Source of the DNA: Fistulifera solaris
Lineage: Eukaryota; Bacillariophyta; Bacillariophyceae; Naviculales; Stauroneidaceae
Assembly (NCBI GenBank): GCA_030295235.1
Contig: AP026167.1
Span: 558,001 to 622,000 of the forward strand
Direction of reading: 5' to 3'
Length of the DNA: 64,000 nucleotides
Position 1 is the first letter of the stretch. The number at the start of each line of letters is the position of its first letter. The notes below the pieces were generated by a model. It did no database searches. It worked only from the letters and a program-made list of their open reading frames with translations, and was not told the origin of the DNA. Of this stretch, positions 52,990 through 63,425 are shown piece after piece. The position numbers and the translations under genes are program-made.

Positions 52990-54039
52990 TTACTTTTTCT
53001 TGGCTCGTTGAAGCTTTTTTAATTCTAACTCCCGCTCCCACTCCGCACGTACCAACTTAAATAGTTCCATAGTTGCTGTAGCATCTGTTACAGAATCGTG
53101 CGAGTCGGCTTGAAAATCCGGAAGTTCCAAATTCTCCCTTACAAGATCCCGTAGCTTTCTGGGTCGCCATTTGTTTCCGCCGTACCGTTGAAAAGGTCGG
53201 TACTTCGATGTGTCTCTAACGTCACTGTGCACTAACATCAGTGCTTTGAAGTCATTCTTCAAGGCGTGTCCCACGACAACTTTATTTTGTATCAATTTCG
53301 CAACCGTTTCCCGGCATCTTTCCACTTCCATGGCATCTGTCTTCAGGTGCTTGGGCTGAACGCCCGATACCCACGTACGGAAATCTGTAACTCGAGTGGG
53401 CACTTTCACGAATGTGTCGAGAACGACCTTTCCATACCAATCGACCAATGATACTCGGGCCAATACGGATGTTTTGCCGGAGTCACCAATACCCACCATC
53501 TCACAATCCAATGCAACGTATTTTTGCTTATATTCTTCCGAAAGACTGGCCTCCAATGTCTCACGTTTTTCACGCTGAGCTTGTTTTTCTTTCTCCAATT
53601 TCTCCAGTTTCACGAGTTCGTTGAGAATCGGAAACGGCTTCTTCTTTGACTTGTTCTTTGCTCGATTATCACTCTGTTGCGAACCAGTAATAGTGTCCTC
53701 GTTAGGATCTCTAAATTCGAGTTTGTTGGGGTCCTCGCCGGCATTCTTTGCTTTACGCCGACATTCTTTCCGAAATTTCTTCTTCTCTTGTGCTGTCTTC
53801 AGTTCTGCAGGTATCACAATAACATTACTGCCTTCATGCAATCGTGGTCGCTTTAAGCTTTTCAAATCGTCTTCCTGTGTTGAGCTTTCCTGCAAAAGCC
53901 GCTTCTTGGACACAGCTTCTTCCTCGCGTTGCTCGTCATGCGACGTTGACTCGCTGGCATTTTGTTGATCGCCCAGCTTTTGCTTTTTCCGACGTCGCCC
54001 GCGCATCAGCTGTTTCTGCTTCTTTGTAAAGAAAGCCAT
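52990..54039 (-). CDS. REXO4-type DEDDh 3'-5' exonuclease
   Basis: A 349-residue nucleolar-type exoribonuclease related to yeast Rex4 and human REXO4, linked to pre-rRNA processing. A long basic N-terminus (KKQKQLMRGRRRKKQKLG) and a Lys-rich helix carry probable nuclear and nucleolar signals. The catalytic domain has all DEDDh residues: Asp and Glu in ALDCEMVGIG, Asp in GHALKNDFKALML, and His and Asp in DSHDSVTDATATMEL. The GYRTWVSGV-type motif of the family appears as DFRTWVSGV. The C-terminus ends in KKLQRAKKK. It is single-exon and unbroken. Confidence 0.9.
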   Translation of the reverse strand: MAFFTKKQKQLMRGRRRKKQKLGDQQNASESTSHDEQREEEAVSKKRLLQESSTQEDDLKSLKRPRLHEGSNVIVIPAELKTAQEKKKFRKECRRKAKNAGEDPNKLEFRDPNEDTITGSQQSDNRAKNKSKKKPFPILNELVKLEKLEKEKQAQREKRETLEASLSEEYKQKYVALDCEMVGIGDSGKTSVLARVSLVDWYGKVVLDTFVKVPTRVTDFRTWVSGVQPKHLKTDAMEVERCRETVAKLIQNKVVVGHALKNDFKALMLVHSDVRDTSKYRPFQRYGGNKWRPRKLRDLVRENLELPDFQADSHDSVTDATATMELFKLVRAEWERELELKKLQRAKKK

Positions 54040-54687
54040 GTTATGGAACTGTGTTAATTACTGATTAGATAACGCATTCACTTCACAACACTTGAAAGGG
54101 CTGGTCCGGAATTTATTGTCGTTGATGCACTTTTTGGTTGGTTATGCGCGGACGGATTTTTAGGCATCCACTGAGTCACGAGCGTGATCAAAAGGAAACC
54201 GGACAAAAACAGACGTAAATTCACGACTGAACTCCAGTCGTGTGGCTAGACACGGACCCAACGTCGATTTGAGAGCATCGACTATAGGTTTGCGACGTAA
54301 ACAATATCCGAGAAAGAAAATATAATTGATCATACCAGAAGTTTGACGTATCTAAGAAGAATTATCTCAATATTCTTCAATGTCAGCAAAAACACAGATC
54401 TACAGTCTCTAATTCGACGAAATGAATCAACATTGGCGCTGCATCTTGTCATTCACGGCCCACTTGATAGTTTCCTATGAATTTTTAAACTAAGAAAAGG
54501 AGAAGAGGATTATCATCTTCCAAGTTTTAGAGACGCAAGGAATCGGCGGGTGGAACGTAAAGTATGTCCTTTGTTGACAGAGGAAATGTCAACAGTTTCT
54601 AAACAAAAGAAGCATCTCGCTAGAAAAAATGCTAGACTAGTAATGCATGCTATAAGTAGTACTATGGGCTATGAATAGACAAAACAA
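54040..54687. other. Intergenic with a perfect short palindrome
   Basis: 648 bases upstream of the exonuclease and downstream of Nuf2. It contains CACGACTGAACTCCAGTCGTG (54222-54242), arms of eight bases, matching a motif at 29771-29790. No gene was seen. Confidence 0.5.
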
Positions 54688-56177
54688 CTAGCTTTCATGG
54701 TTGTGAAGGACAACCGTTTCGAGCGTCTGGCACCGTTTTTCCAAGCGATCGAAATAGAGGGCAGCTGTTTGCTCCAATTCGTCTCTCATGGCCCGGTGTG
54801 TCGCCTCCATTTCTTCCCTCTTTTTTTCAAGTAATGTTTGGAGATGCAAAACTTCGGCCTCCCCCTGCTTGCACGCGAGACATATCCAGCCGACGGTCTT
54901 TCTCTACTTGAAGCAAGGATGCTTTTGCTGCATCGATAGCTTCTTGTACAGCTTGTTGCTGCACTTGTTGCTGTTGTTTCTGATGAACAGCCATTTCTTG
55001 CACTCGATTCAGCTCTCGTTCGGCCAATATAATCGCTTGTTGTGTTTCAGATCGACGCTTTTCATTTGCGTGGAATTGAGTGCAGCTCGTTTTGCATTCG
55101 TTCTCCAAGTCACTTTGCTGCATCGCGATTTGTTCGACGTCGTTCAGCTTCTCAGTAGCTGATTTTACATCCTGTTTCAACGCCATTGCACGGACAATCA
55201 TACCCTTACATTCACCAATCTCTTTCTCGAGTTGCTGGGCTTCGTCCTTTATTTGCTGAACTTGCTCGCGACGATGCGCTACTTGAGACATGCGGCGATC
55301 TGGACTAGAGACAATCCGATGGCGCAAGTTCTCTTCCTCAGCTTGTGCTTCTTCTAAAGCCCAACCAGCTGTAGTAAGTTGATCCGCGAGTTCGTTTGCT
55401 TGCTTCTTCAAGACGGCCGCCTCCTCACGAGCTGCTGCTTGTTGGCGGTTCTTGCGAGTGATTTCCAATTCGAGCTCCTCGCACTCATTAATAACTTCTT
55501 GCATTTCCTGGCTTTTGAATGCAGAATCCTGTTCTTTCTCTTCAAGCAGGGCGTGCAGTTTAGCGTTTTCTTCTTTGAGTTCCTCCAGATTAGCAATCAT
55601 GTGGTCACGCTGAATTTCGATTGATGAGAGACAAATATCAAGATCGGTAAGCTCGCCAAGCACAAACACTTACCGGCTCACGTAGCTCCGCGTAGATTTG
55701 GAGCTGCGATTCACGAAACTTTGCCAAATTAATGATAGCGGACAGCTGAAATCGGAGACGCTTCGGCTCGGGGTGATACAAATCGCGCCACGAAAATTCA
55801 TAGTAGCCACAAACCGACATGAGCTGCTGCAGAGCCTCAAAAAGTTCCATTCATTGAAATTTCCGTCGTGTAGATCTGGGTATGCCACCTTATTTGCGGA
55901 GAAGTTGAGCGGCTTTTCAAAGTCTTCTTCTGTTTTACCCGCGCAAAGCCAAAGCTGTAATAAGGTTGAGTCAGAGCTAAACTTTAGCCATACAATGCAT
56001 CCATTCTGTACGTACCAGCTGAGTGAACACTTGTCGGAGTTTCTCTCGATGTTTTGCTGGTTCAAGAAGCTCGGTCTTGGAAAAGTCGATACCCAACTCC
56101 TCCAAGCATTCCAAAATGTTGGAGTTTTTGAGTACGGGAAAAATCATAGCGGGAGCGGATGATGTTGTCAAGTCCAT
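54688..56177 (-). CDS. NUF2: Kinetochore protein Nuf2 (NDC80 complex)
   Basis: Coiled-coil subunit of the NDC80 complex that joins kinetochores to microtubules. Exon 56016-56177 begins MDLTTSSAPAM, then FPVLKNSNILECLEELGI, the Nuf2 calponin-homology signature. Exon 54688-55954 continues the CH domain (LFEALQQLMSVCGYYEFSWRDL, PKRLRFQLSAIINLAKFRE) and a long coiled coil (LEELKEENAKLHALLEEKEQD, and onward). The intron is 61 nt. About 475 residues fit the family. Three frame breaks are at the T5 run (plus-strand A5, 55839-55843), near 55670, and at the G5 run (plus-strand C5, 54861-54865). The middle one is preceded by GTAAGT, so a 22-nt intron is an unlikely alternative. With the last break allowed for, the reading frame extends to a stop at 54688. 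Confidence 0.85.
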
Positions 56178-56614
56178 GGTTACTGCTATCTTTCAATTCA
56201 AGGAGGCGAAAAGGGGATCACAATGTTGAAACGAATGACAACGATTACAGAATTAGTCGGTGAAGCGAAATGAAGGTGTAATGATAAATGGCAAAAAGAG
56301 ACCGAAAACAGCGGTTCTGTTGTCGGCGCGCGCGATGTTTCTTTTATGGTTTATTGGGTTGCATAGATCATAAATAAAAATTAAGTCTATCACTGTTTCC
56401 GTTGAATTCACCTGTCACATTACAATAAAGCTTACTTGTAAAATAATAGTCGTTGAAATGGTGTCACGTTTCTTACATAAGGGCTATGTTTGAACACCCA
56501 CCTTAATGAGGACAAAACTCGTCCTTCACAAGTTTCGGCTATGAAGGCTCCACGCCTTTTGTGGTGAACACTGCAAAGCCATGATTATTATTTCTTTCTG
56601 CATCTTCATCATCG
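56178..56614. other. Intergenic; divergent promoter region
   Basis: 437 bases between Nuf2 and the SET-MBD gene. It is AT-rich, with no gene and no motif I would stress. Confidence 0.4.
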
Positions 56615-59600
56615 TTGCTTCGAAGCGACCGCCTGACAGCTCACTTCAGTCGGAACAGAACTGTGTTTGATCAAATTTTTAAAATGAGTAGCGACAATGA
56701 CTCAGAAATTGAATGCTGGGATGCCGAAAAGCCATCAACCTCGAACCCATCTCGTGCGACTAAAGTCGCCCCTGCGAGAGGAGCCTACAATGCTGATGTA
56801 GAACTTTCCTGCAGGTCCACACAACCCTCACCCGAGTCTACTCGGAAACGAAAGCTATTGGACATGCTTTCTGCTTTGCATCGTCAAGTACCGTCACATA
56901 AGTCTCCACCAAGTCGCCATGCGGATAGCGATCTGATCGATTTGACCGAAGACAACATTGACGTCGACATTCCCAATGGGCATGATTCTGATAGTGAGAG
57001 TAGTAGCGATACAGAGGTAGAGCAAGAACTTCCAAGCGCGAAAGCGGCTGCTGCGAAAAGAGTAGGGGACGTTGCATTTAGGAAACCAGCCTCCTCATTT
57101 GTCGAAAAGCCCACTTGGCCATCCTTGTCCCGTCACTCGAAGTCTTCCCAACAATCCGCTTTGAAAGCGCAACATGACGACGTTATTGATTTGACTTTTG
57201 ATGAAGATGATTCTTCTGTCGATTCCAGGCATGGTCCACCTCCTTCTGAATCAGAGAAATCTGCAGCTGCACCTTCACATATCAACCTCACTAGCGCAAA
57301 AGCCCCTTCGGCCGATGATTCTTCGTCGTCCGAAGGCAGTCGGCTTAAAACGAAAGCTTCCACTCCGAAAAAGCTGAATTATCGGCAAAGCAGCGACGAA
57401 TCTTCTCGATTATCCGGGTCGTCGCTTGGTGTCGGAGTGAAAAACAAAGCTTCATTGGCGATAATCAAAGCGGCTCGGCCGAGAAGAAATTTTTATCGTG
57501 ACGATGATGATAGCGACTCAAATTTTTCCTCTATTGCTTCGCAAAACAAGGAATCGGATAACGGCGCCAAGAATCCAGATACTCGTGTTGAAATAGTAAT
57601 TGATCTTTTCGATAACGACGACAGCGATACGTTTTTTCCATCGATCGCCACGCAAAATGCTGCTTCACAAAGCCACGGTGACGAAAACGATTCACAAGCA
57701 GAACGCCACGCGCTTCGAGGTTCTATGAGTGGTAGCATGAAAAGCGTCACGGACTCGCCTGCTTGGAGTGACACTAGCGCTAGCATGGTCGACGAAAAGC
57801 TTGAAGTTGGGAATATGAAGCCAAATCAGTCAAACGGACTTTCTGACATGATGACGAGCCATAAAAGCATGTCCAAAAGTCTTATAAAAAGAGTGAGGCC
57901 TTGTAAAGGTACGAGGACAAGTGCACCGAGAGCTGAGATCGATGATAATGATCCCGATTGGCATGCGAGCTTGTCCGTTGGTTCAGAGATGTCAGGTCAG
58001 CGAAACGAATGTTCTACGACTACGACGGAGAAGAGAAACATATCCGAACGTGTTAGAAAACGTGTGAGATCTTGTAAAAGCACGAGGACAGCAGCACCCA
58101 AAACTTATATTGATGTTATTGACATCGCTTGGAATGCAAGCTCGTCCGTTCCTTCCGAGATGTCATATCAGCGAAACGATCACTCTGAGATTAGAACGGA
58201 CATTAGAAACATGTCCAAAGGTATTATCAGGCAACTGAGACCTTGTAAAGGTACGAGGGCAGCAGCAACCGAAACTATTATCGATAATGTTGACATCGAT
58301 TGGAAGAGGAGCTCGTTTGTCGGTCAGCCAAACGAATGTTCTGATAATACGGCGGGGCAAAGAACCAATGCTGGTAAGGAAAAATTGACGCCGCATAGAG
58401 GGTTGCAGCCAATAAGACCACTTGTCGAGTCGGATGAGATTGATAGTGATTGGAATGGGAGCTCTTCTGTTCGTTCGGATGTGTCAAATCAGCTAAATGA
58501 AAGTTCTGTCAGGATAACTGACAAAAGAAACACTCAAGTAGTGTTTTAAAACAAGTGTGGCCTTTAAAGGGGGCGGAGAGACTAGTTGTGGAGACAGAAG
58601 AGATTGATTCAGATTGGGACACAGATGTGTCCCAGGAGTTTGAGGAAAACGAAGTGGATTTCGCGGCTTGCCTAGCCTCAGTTTGTAGAGCAACTGGTAC
58701 AAATGGCCACCCCATACGATACTACTCTGTTTACGGAGGTGATGATGGTAAGAAAAAAAAACGATATTTGACCTCTCTCGGGCCAATCTCATTTGAAGTT
58801 CTTTTTATAGATGTTCTATACGATTTCCGCCTATTTGTTGACAAATCAAATATTCCCAATGCAGGAATGGGTGCATTTTTAACCTACATGGGAGCTCGAA
58901 AAATAAACAAGGACTCCGCAACGCATAAGCTTTGTACTGATCTTTTGTTGATTACGATTATGAAGAGCCTGAGACTTTGTCGCATCTGGTTGCCATTATG
59001 CCAGATGGCATGACGAAAACGGTGAAGCTTGATGGAGACAATCTGCATGCAAATTACAACTGCATATACTACCCGTCGACGAAAAGAGACCAACGCAAAA
59101 CCCTTTCGACCAAAAATAAATGACAAAAAGATAAGGATCAAGGTCGTCGGAGAGTGTCTGGATACTTTTCACGAACTGAAAGATCGGCCGAAAGATGGAA
59201 TCGGACACTTGGGGATGTACCGCGAAGAGGATTACGAGCATGTGTCAGGAGTTCATTGCAATTCGGACCTGCTCATTGAACTAGATGCGCCGTATGCTCC
59301 CCTGAGTCCGAGCGGTGAGTCATTCACAAAGAATAGAAAAGGACTTCATTGACATGCATCTCACTCTTGCATCTTAAGATCGAAAAACGGCCACACTATT
59401 TGATATCAAATCGTTTCTTTTCGACAATGAACCTTCGGCGTGGGCATTTGATGTCGAGGAAAATATACTCGGACAATTGCAGATTTGTGACATCACAGAT
59501 GATATGACGGGAGAGCCACATGTTTACGCGAGAGCAGAAATTCCCATGTACGTCAATGAAGTCGGTCACTCTGGCGTAGAAGCGAATGTTTATGTAAAGG

Positions 59601-61420
59601 AGACACAAAACCGCATCCCCAAGTACTTCATCAAGCTAAACAAGACTATAAAGCCAGGGGAAACGGTGGAATTGCTCACCGATTACAAAAAAACAGTACG
59701 AAGGAATACGTGTCCGAAAAGGCTACGGGTTGAAGAATATTCATCGGGACGACAAATCGGACAAGGACCCTGCGACAAGATTGAATCGAAACATCGACCT
59801 CAGATCCACAATTGAGAAACTTTGTTCGACACTTTCTTTGCCAGAATTGACTCGTGTTTTGAACTACGTCTCGAAAAAGGTCTGGGTACCATTTTGTGAG
59901 CTACTCAGGATTAATGCAACAGAGTTTCCAGAGGGGGCTTGTCTTTTAAGTCCTATCCAATGGGTAGCCTTCTTGCGGATCATCTGGTTTCAAAACCAAG
60001 CTAGAACGAGACTGGGTCATCTTGTCAAGGCACTTGATAAAGGGTCAATGACAAACTTGTTTTGTGGAGAATTTATCAGAGAATGCTCCACGTCGCTGGA
60101 TAGTATACGTTTTCCGAGCGATGTTTCACTTTTCGATTTTCTCAATCAGGTCGAAATGAGTAGAAACTTGAAAAATGAGGTCCTCAAAGCGAGTGGCGCG
60201 ATCTCTCAAGAGCTAGTCGAACAGTTCTATTATGATTTACGCGACTGCATACGGCATCCTTTCCTTACCAACATGTGGTGCCCCCTCGGTGTAAATGTTT
60301 TGAATCGTCTTGGACGTTACTACGCCAAGTTGAAACTTAAGTATTTGGAGAGATCACAAACAGTAGACAGATCAGAGCTGGCGAAGCTTCTAATTTCAGA
60401 AGCAGCAGCCTCTTCTCTTGACATGGACATTGCAGAAACCACAGCTTTTGAATTCAGTTCGGGGACAACTTGCGAACGAATTTCCTTTGAGCTATTGCAG
60501 CGGATTTTGGGTAAAGGCAAGGTGGAAAAGTCCACGGCTTTGATCAAAACAAATGACAAGACGCCCAAGGCATTGCACGCCTTGGCGTACACATATCTAT
60601 ATGAGAAACGGAAATTCAATGCCAATGAGAATGTCGTGCTTTCTCCCCACAAGAAGTTTTTGGTTCTTTGCGCTACGAATGAAGTCGGGAGTCTAGAAAG
60701 TTTTGTAGCGGAAGTTGGATCCACGGAGTCCAATCAAGAAAGTGCAGTTTTGAATCGAACATACTACAAGATTTGGCAGATTGCACATGTTTTGATGTCT
60801 TGTGCTCGTCATCATCTTGACGAAAGTGGATGCAATCATGTCGAGAGTGAAATATCCAAGATACTGGGAATTGAACGTGACTTGATAGCCAAAACCTGCG
60901 GGAAAACAATCACAATCAACAAGTCGAGGGCGGGATATCTGTTGTATCCCGAGGTGCAGAAGATAGCTAGTGAGCAATATCGTTCTCGCGTCCGAAGAGC
61001 ACGCGAAGAGCAGAAACATGGTACCCAAAAATGTCATCTTCTACGAGACAGCCCATAAGTGCCAAGTCTTCCAAAGCTAATGGGGCTCAACCAAAGAAGC
61101 GGCCAGAAAAGAAGCCCAAGTGGAAATCCACTACTCTTCATGCGTCCACAGAGAGTGCTCGTCCTCCTGCGAGAGAGATATATGTGGGCCCTCCACTAAC
61201 CAAACTAGAGCATGGAGGCCGTTCCATACAATGGCCGAAGGGCTGGATTCAAAAAACCTTTCAGCGACAAACAGGAGACTCGAAAGGCCAAACGGACTAC
61301 TACTTTTATACCCCCAGTGGTAAATATAGATTACGATCGAAATTGGATGTGTTGCGGTATCTTGACAAATTGGAGGCATGCGGTGGAGATGAAAGCAAGA
61401 TTTGCCACAAATCTGCATAG
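56615..61420 (+). CDS. Chromatin protein: SUMO-interacting motifs, repeats, SET-like and MBD domains
   Basis: About 1,580 residues from exons 56615-59314 and 59379-61420 (64-nt intron). The acidic, Ser-rich N-terminus has SUMO-interaction motifs (DLIDLTED, DVIDLTFDEDD, VIDLFDNDD). Five units with a RPCKGTR...IDxxDxDW pattern follow (nt 57890-58620). A SET-like domain begins SNIPNAGMGAFLTYMGAR and includes GHSGVEANVYV in place of NHSCxPN, ending IKPGETVELLTDYKKQYE. A long helical region follows, then a methyl-CpG-binding domain at the end (WPKGWIQKTFQR, KGQTDYYFYTPSGKYRLRS). It probably writes or reads histone/DNA methylation marks. The altered SET motifs leave catalysis open. Five one-base breaks lie near 58530, 58943, 59097, 59687 (A7) and 61027 (A5/C3). 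The gene ends 24 bases from the converging SDR gene. Confidence 0.75.
57890..58620 (+). repeat. Five diverged ~55-residue coding repeats
   Basis: Inside the SET-MBD gene. Repeat starts are near 57890, 58060, 58225, 58390 and 58555. The shared protein pattern is basic-RPCKGTR-small-IDxxDIDW followed by SSSVxSEMSxQxNE. Later units are more worn. Confidence 0.75.
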
Positions 61421-61444
61421 CTTAACTCAAATATTTTTGTTACT

Positions 61445-62383
61445 TCAGTCACTTTTCACCTTCGACTTTTCGTACCGTTTCAGTAAACTGTATCGCAACA
61501 ATGCCGGGCAAAGAAACCGAAGCCAGATGGCAACACGCGCGGACAATGTAGCAGCCACTGTGAAGTCTACGCTTCCCGCCGCGACTTTGGTCAATATTTC
61601 CTTCGCCACGTCGTTCGCGTCGGCTCCGGCGGCAGTCGTGGCATCAGTGATACCATACGTCTTTCCAGATCCTGTGATGGCTGATTGAGATAAGTTCGTA
61701 TTGATGTAACCAGGACTAATGCAATGGACTGAAATCTGCTGGTCCAGGGCAAGTTCCGCCCGGATGGATTCGCAATAACCTTGCACGGCAAATTTTGATG
61801 CCGCATAACTACTCCGGTTGGGTAGGCCCATGAGTCCTTGTACACTGCTGATCCAAATAATACGGGATCCTTGTGGCATCTTGGGTACAAAGGCTTTGCA
61901 CAGAGCCGCTCCGGAAAAGAAATTGATTTGCATGAGCTGCTGATCGACTTCGAGCGTAGTATCCAAGAATCGTGATCGACTCGAAACCCCACCGCAGTGT
62001 ATGAACAAGTCGATGGAAGCCACTTTTGCGAGTGTTTGCTTTGTCAATAGATTGACACTCTCTGGCTGGGAAAGATCGGCGGTGATGCAGTGAACGGTTA
62101 TCGACTGACATCGATCTTGACACTCGCGTTGCACCTCTTCTAACCGTTCCTGGCTGCGTGCGGACAAAATCAAAGTCGACGCACCGCATTCGGCCAAAGC
62201 CAAGGCCAGTGACTTTCCCAGACCACTTGAAGCACCCGTAATAACGCAGGTCTGGCCTGCAAAGGCTTGTTGGGATGTTGCCATTTGAAGATTCGACGTA
62301 ACTCGTGACGGCAAAGAACGAGGTGCGAAAGCGTAGACCGATGGAACCACAATGAAAAAGACCAGCCAGCGTAGGCTTGTCAT
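61445..62383 (-). CDS. Plastid-targeted short-chain dehydrogenase/reductase
   Basis: Classical SDR of about 312 residues. The Met at 62383 starts a signal peptide (MTSLRWLVFFIVVPSVYAFA) whose end reads YAFAPRS, the AF-type motif required for import into diatom complex plastids; a basic transit stretch follows. An upstream in-frame start at 62437 would bury the signal peptide. The Rossmann fold has the cofactor motif TGASSGLG, a CGG in place of NNAG (HCGGVS), the Ser at WISSVQG and the catalytic YAASK. ISPGYINTNL follows as usual. The basic residue in LSARSQERLEE suggests NADP(H). It resembles DHRS7-like oxidoreductases; the substrate (lipid, pigment or carbonyl) is unknown. A hydrophobic C-terminal stretch may hold it at a membrane. 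Confidence 0.88.
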   Translation of the reverse strand: MTSLRWLVFFIVVPSVYAFAPRSLPSRVTSNLQMATSQQAFAGQTCVITGASSGLGKSLALALAECGASTLILSARSQERLEEVQRECQDRCQSITVHCITADLSQPESVNLLTKQTLAKVASIDLFIHCGGVSSRSRFLDTTLEVDQQLMQINFFSGAALCKAFVPKMPQGSRIIWISSVQGLMGLPNRSSYAASKFAVQGYCESIRAELALDQQISVHCISPGYINTNLSQSAITGSGKTYGITDATTAAGADANDVAKEILTKVAAGSVDFTVAATLSARVAIWLRFLCPALLRYSLLKRYEKSKVKSD

Positions 62384-63417
62384 GTAAAAGTGAACTATGT
62401 GTTCCACGCAGAGATCTACAATTACGCCTTCAAACAAGGCTTCTTTTCATCATACAGCACCATACCAGGTAGAAAGAGTGAACAAGAAAAAGACGCCTAA
62501 CAGATGGAATGTTTTCGAAAGTCTACGTGAGATTCACGTAGACCTCAGTAGCGAAATTTATCAACGTAGGGAAACCCGGATATAGTAGAACTAGTTTGCA
62601 TTCGACATCATCCAGTTTTCGGGTATGTATGATAACAATGCCATAAAACCATGAACCAATATCGATATCTTGCAATTCTAACAGTTTCCACAATGAATAC
62701 GAAAGCAAAACGAAAGAAAGACTGAAGATACAACGCTTCAAAAGTCTACGTGAAATTCACGTTGGCCTCGTAGGAATTTTATCGATGCAGGTAGCCACCA
62801 ATGCTCCTATCGAATTCGACCTCTTCGATTCTCGGGTCAGACAGCAACCAATTTCATCGTAACATTCCTCAACATAGGTGCACATAACCACTGAGCAAGA
62901 ATTGACACTCATTGGAACACCGAACATAAAAAAAGACGACAGATGCAATGTGGCGGATGTTTTCGTGGTGATTATCACGTAGGCCCCGTGGGGAAATTTA
63001 TCAACGGACGGGGCACCCGGATATTGTGTTAGGCGACATCATCCAGAGAAACATGCTTTTATTTTCGTATCAAGATTTATCAAGAGAAAGTAAGCATACA
63101 CTTATTATTTAGCGAATAAGAGAAAAGAGCGATATATTCGGCATTTCTCTTGGCACCCCGTAATGAAGGTTTTAGAGGAATATTGAGATCAGTCGCCTCC
63201 TTAGTTATTCTCAGTTGTCCATCGGTAGAATGAAGTTGCATGATAAATTTGTGGACTTCTAAACGGATTGGAATTTGTATGATAAGGCGATGTCAAAATC
63301 GCTAGCTTTCGTGTGTCTCTAGTGTCAAAAGTGCACGAGTCCCACTCAAGTAGCTCTCATCTTTACTGCCATTCTTCGTTCGTTTCGTTAATCAGCTGCT
63401 TCCACTTGCATCTTTCA
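62384..63417. other. Intergenic with three palindromic direct repeats
   Basis: 1,034 bases upstream of the SDR and downstream of the EEP gene. It holds three diverged repeats spaced about 220 bases apart and one TACCAGGTA (62463-62471). The remainder shows no gene. Confidence 0.5.
62495..63045. repeat. Three diverged direct repeats with palindromic cores
   Basis: Copies start near 62495, 62720 and 62935. Each has a core like GTCTACGTGA-NNN-TCACGTAGAC. It is perfect in copy 1 (62521-62530 and 62534-62543) and decayed in copy 2 (62744-62766) and copy 3 (about 62964-62982). GAAATTTATCAACG, then ACCCGGATAT and a GACATCATCCAG tail are shared by copies 1 and 3. Confidence 0.8.
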
Positions 63418-63425
63418 TTATTTCC

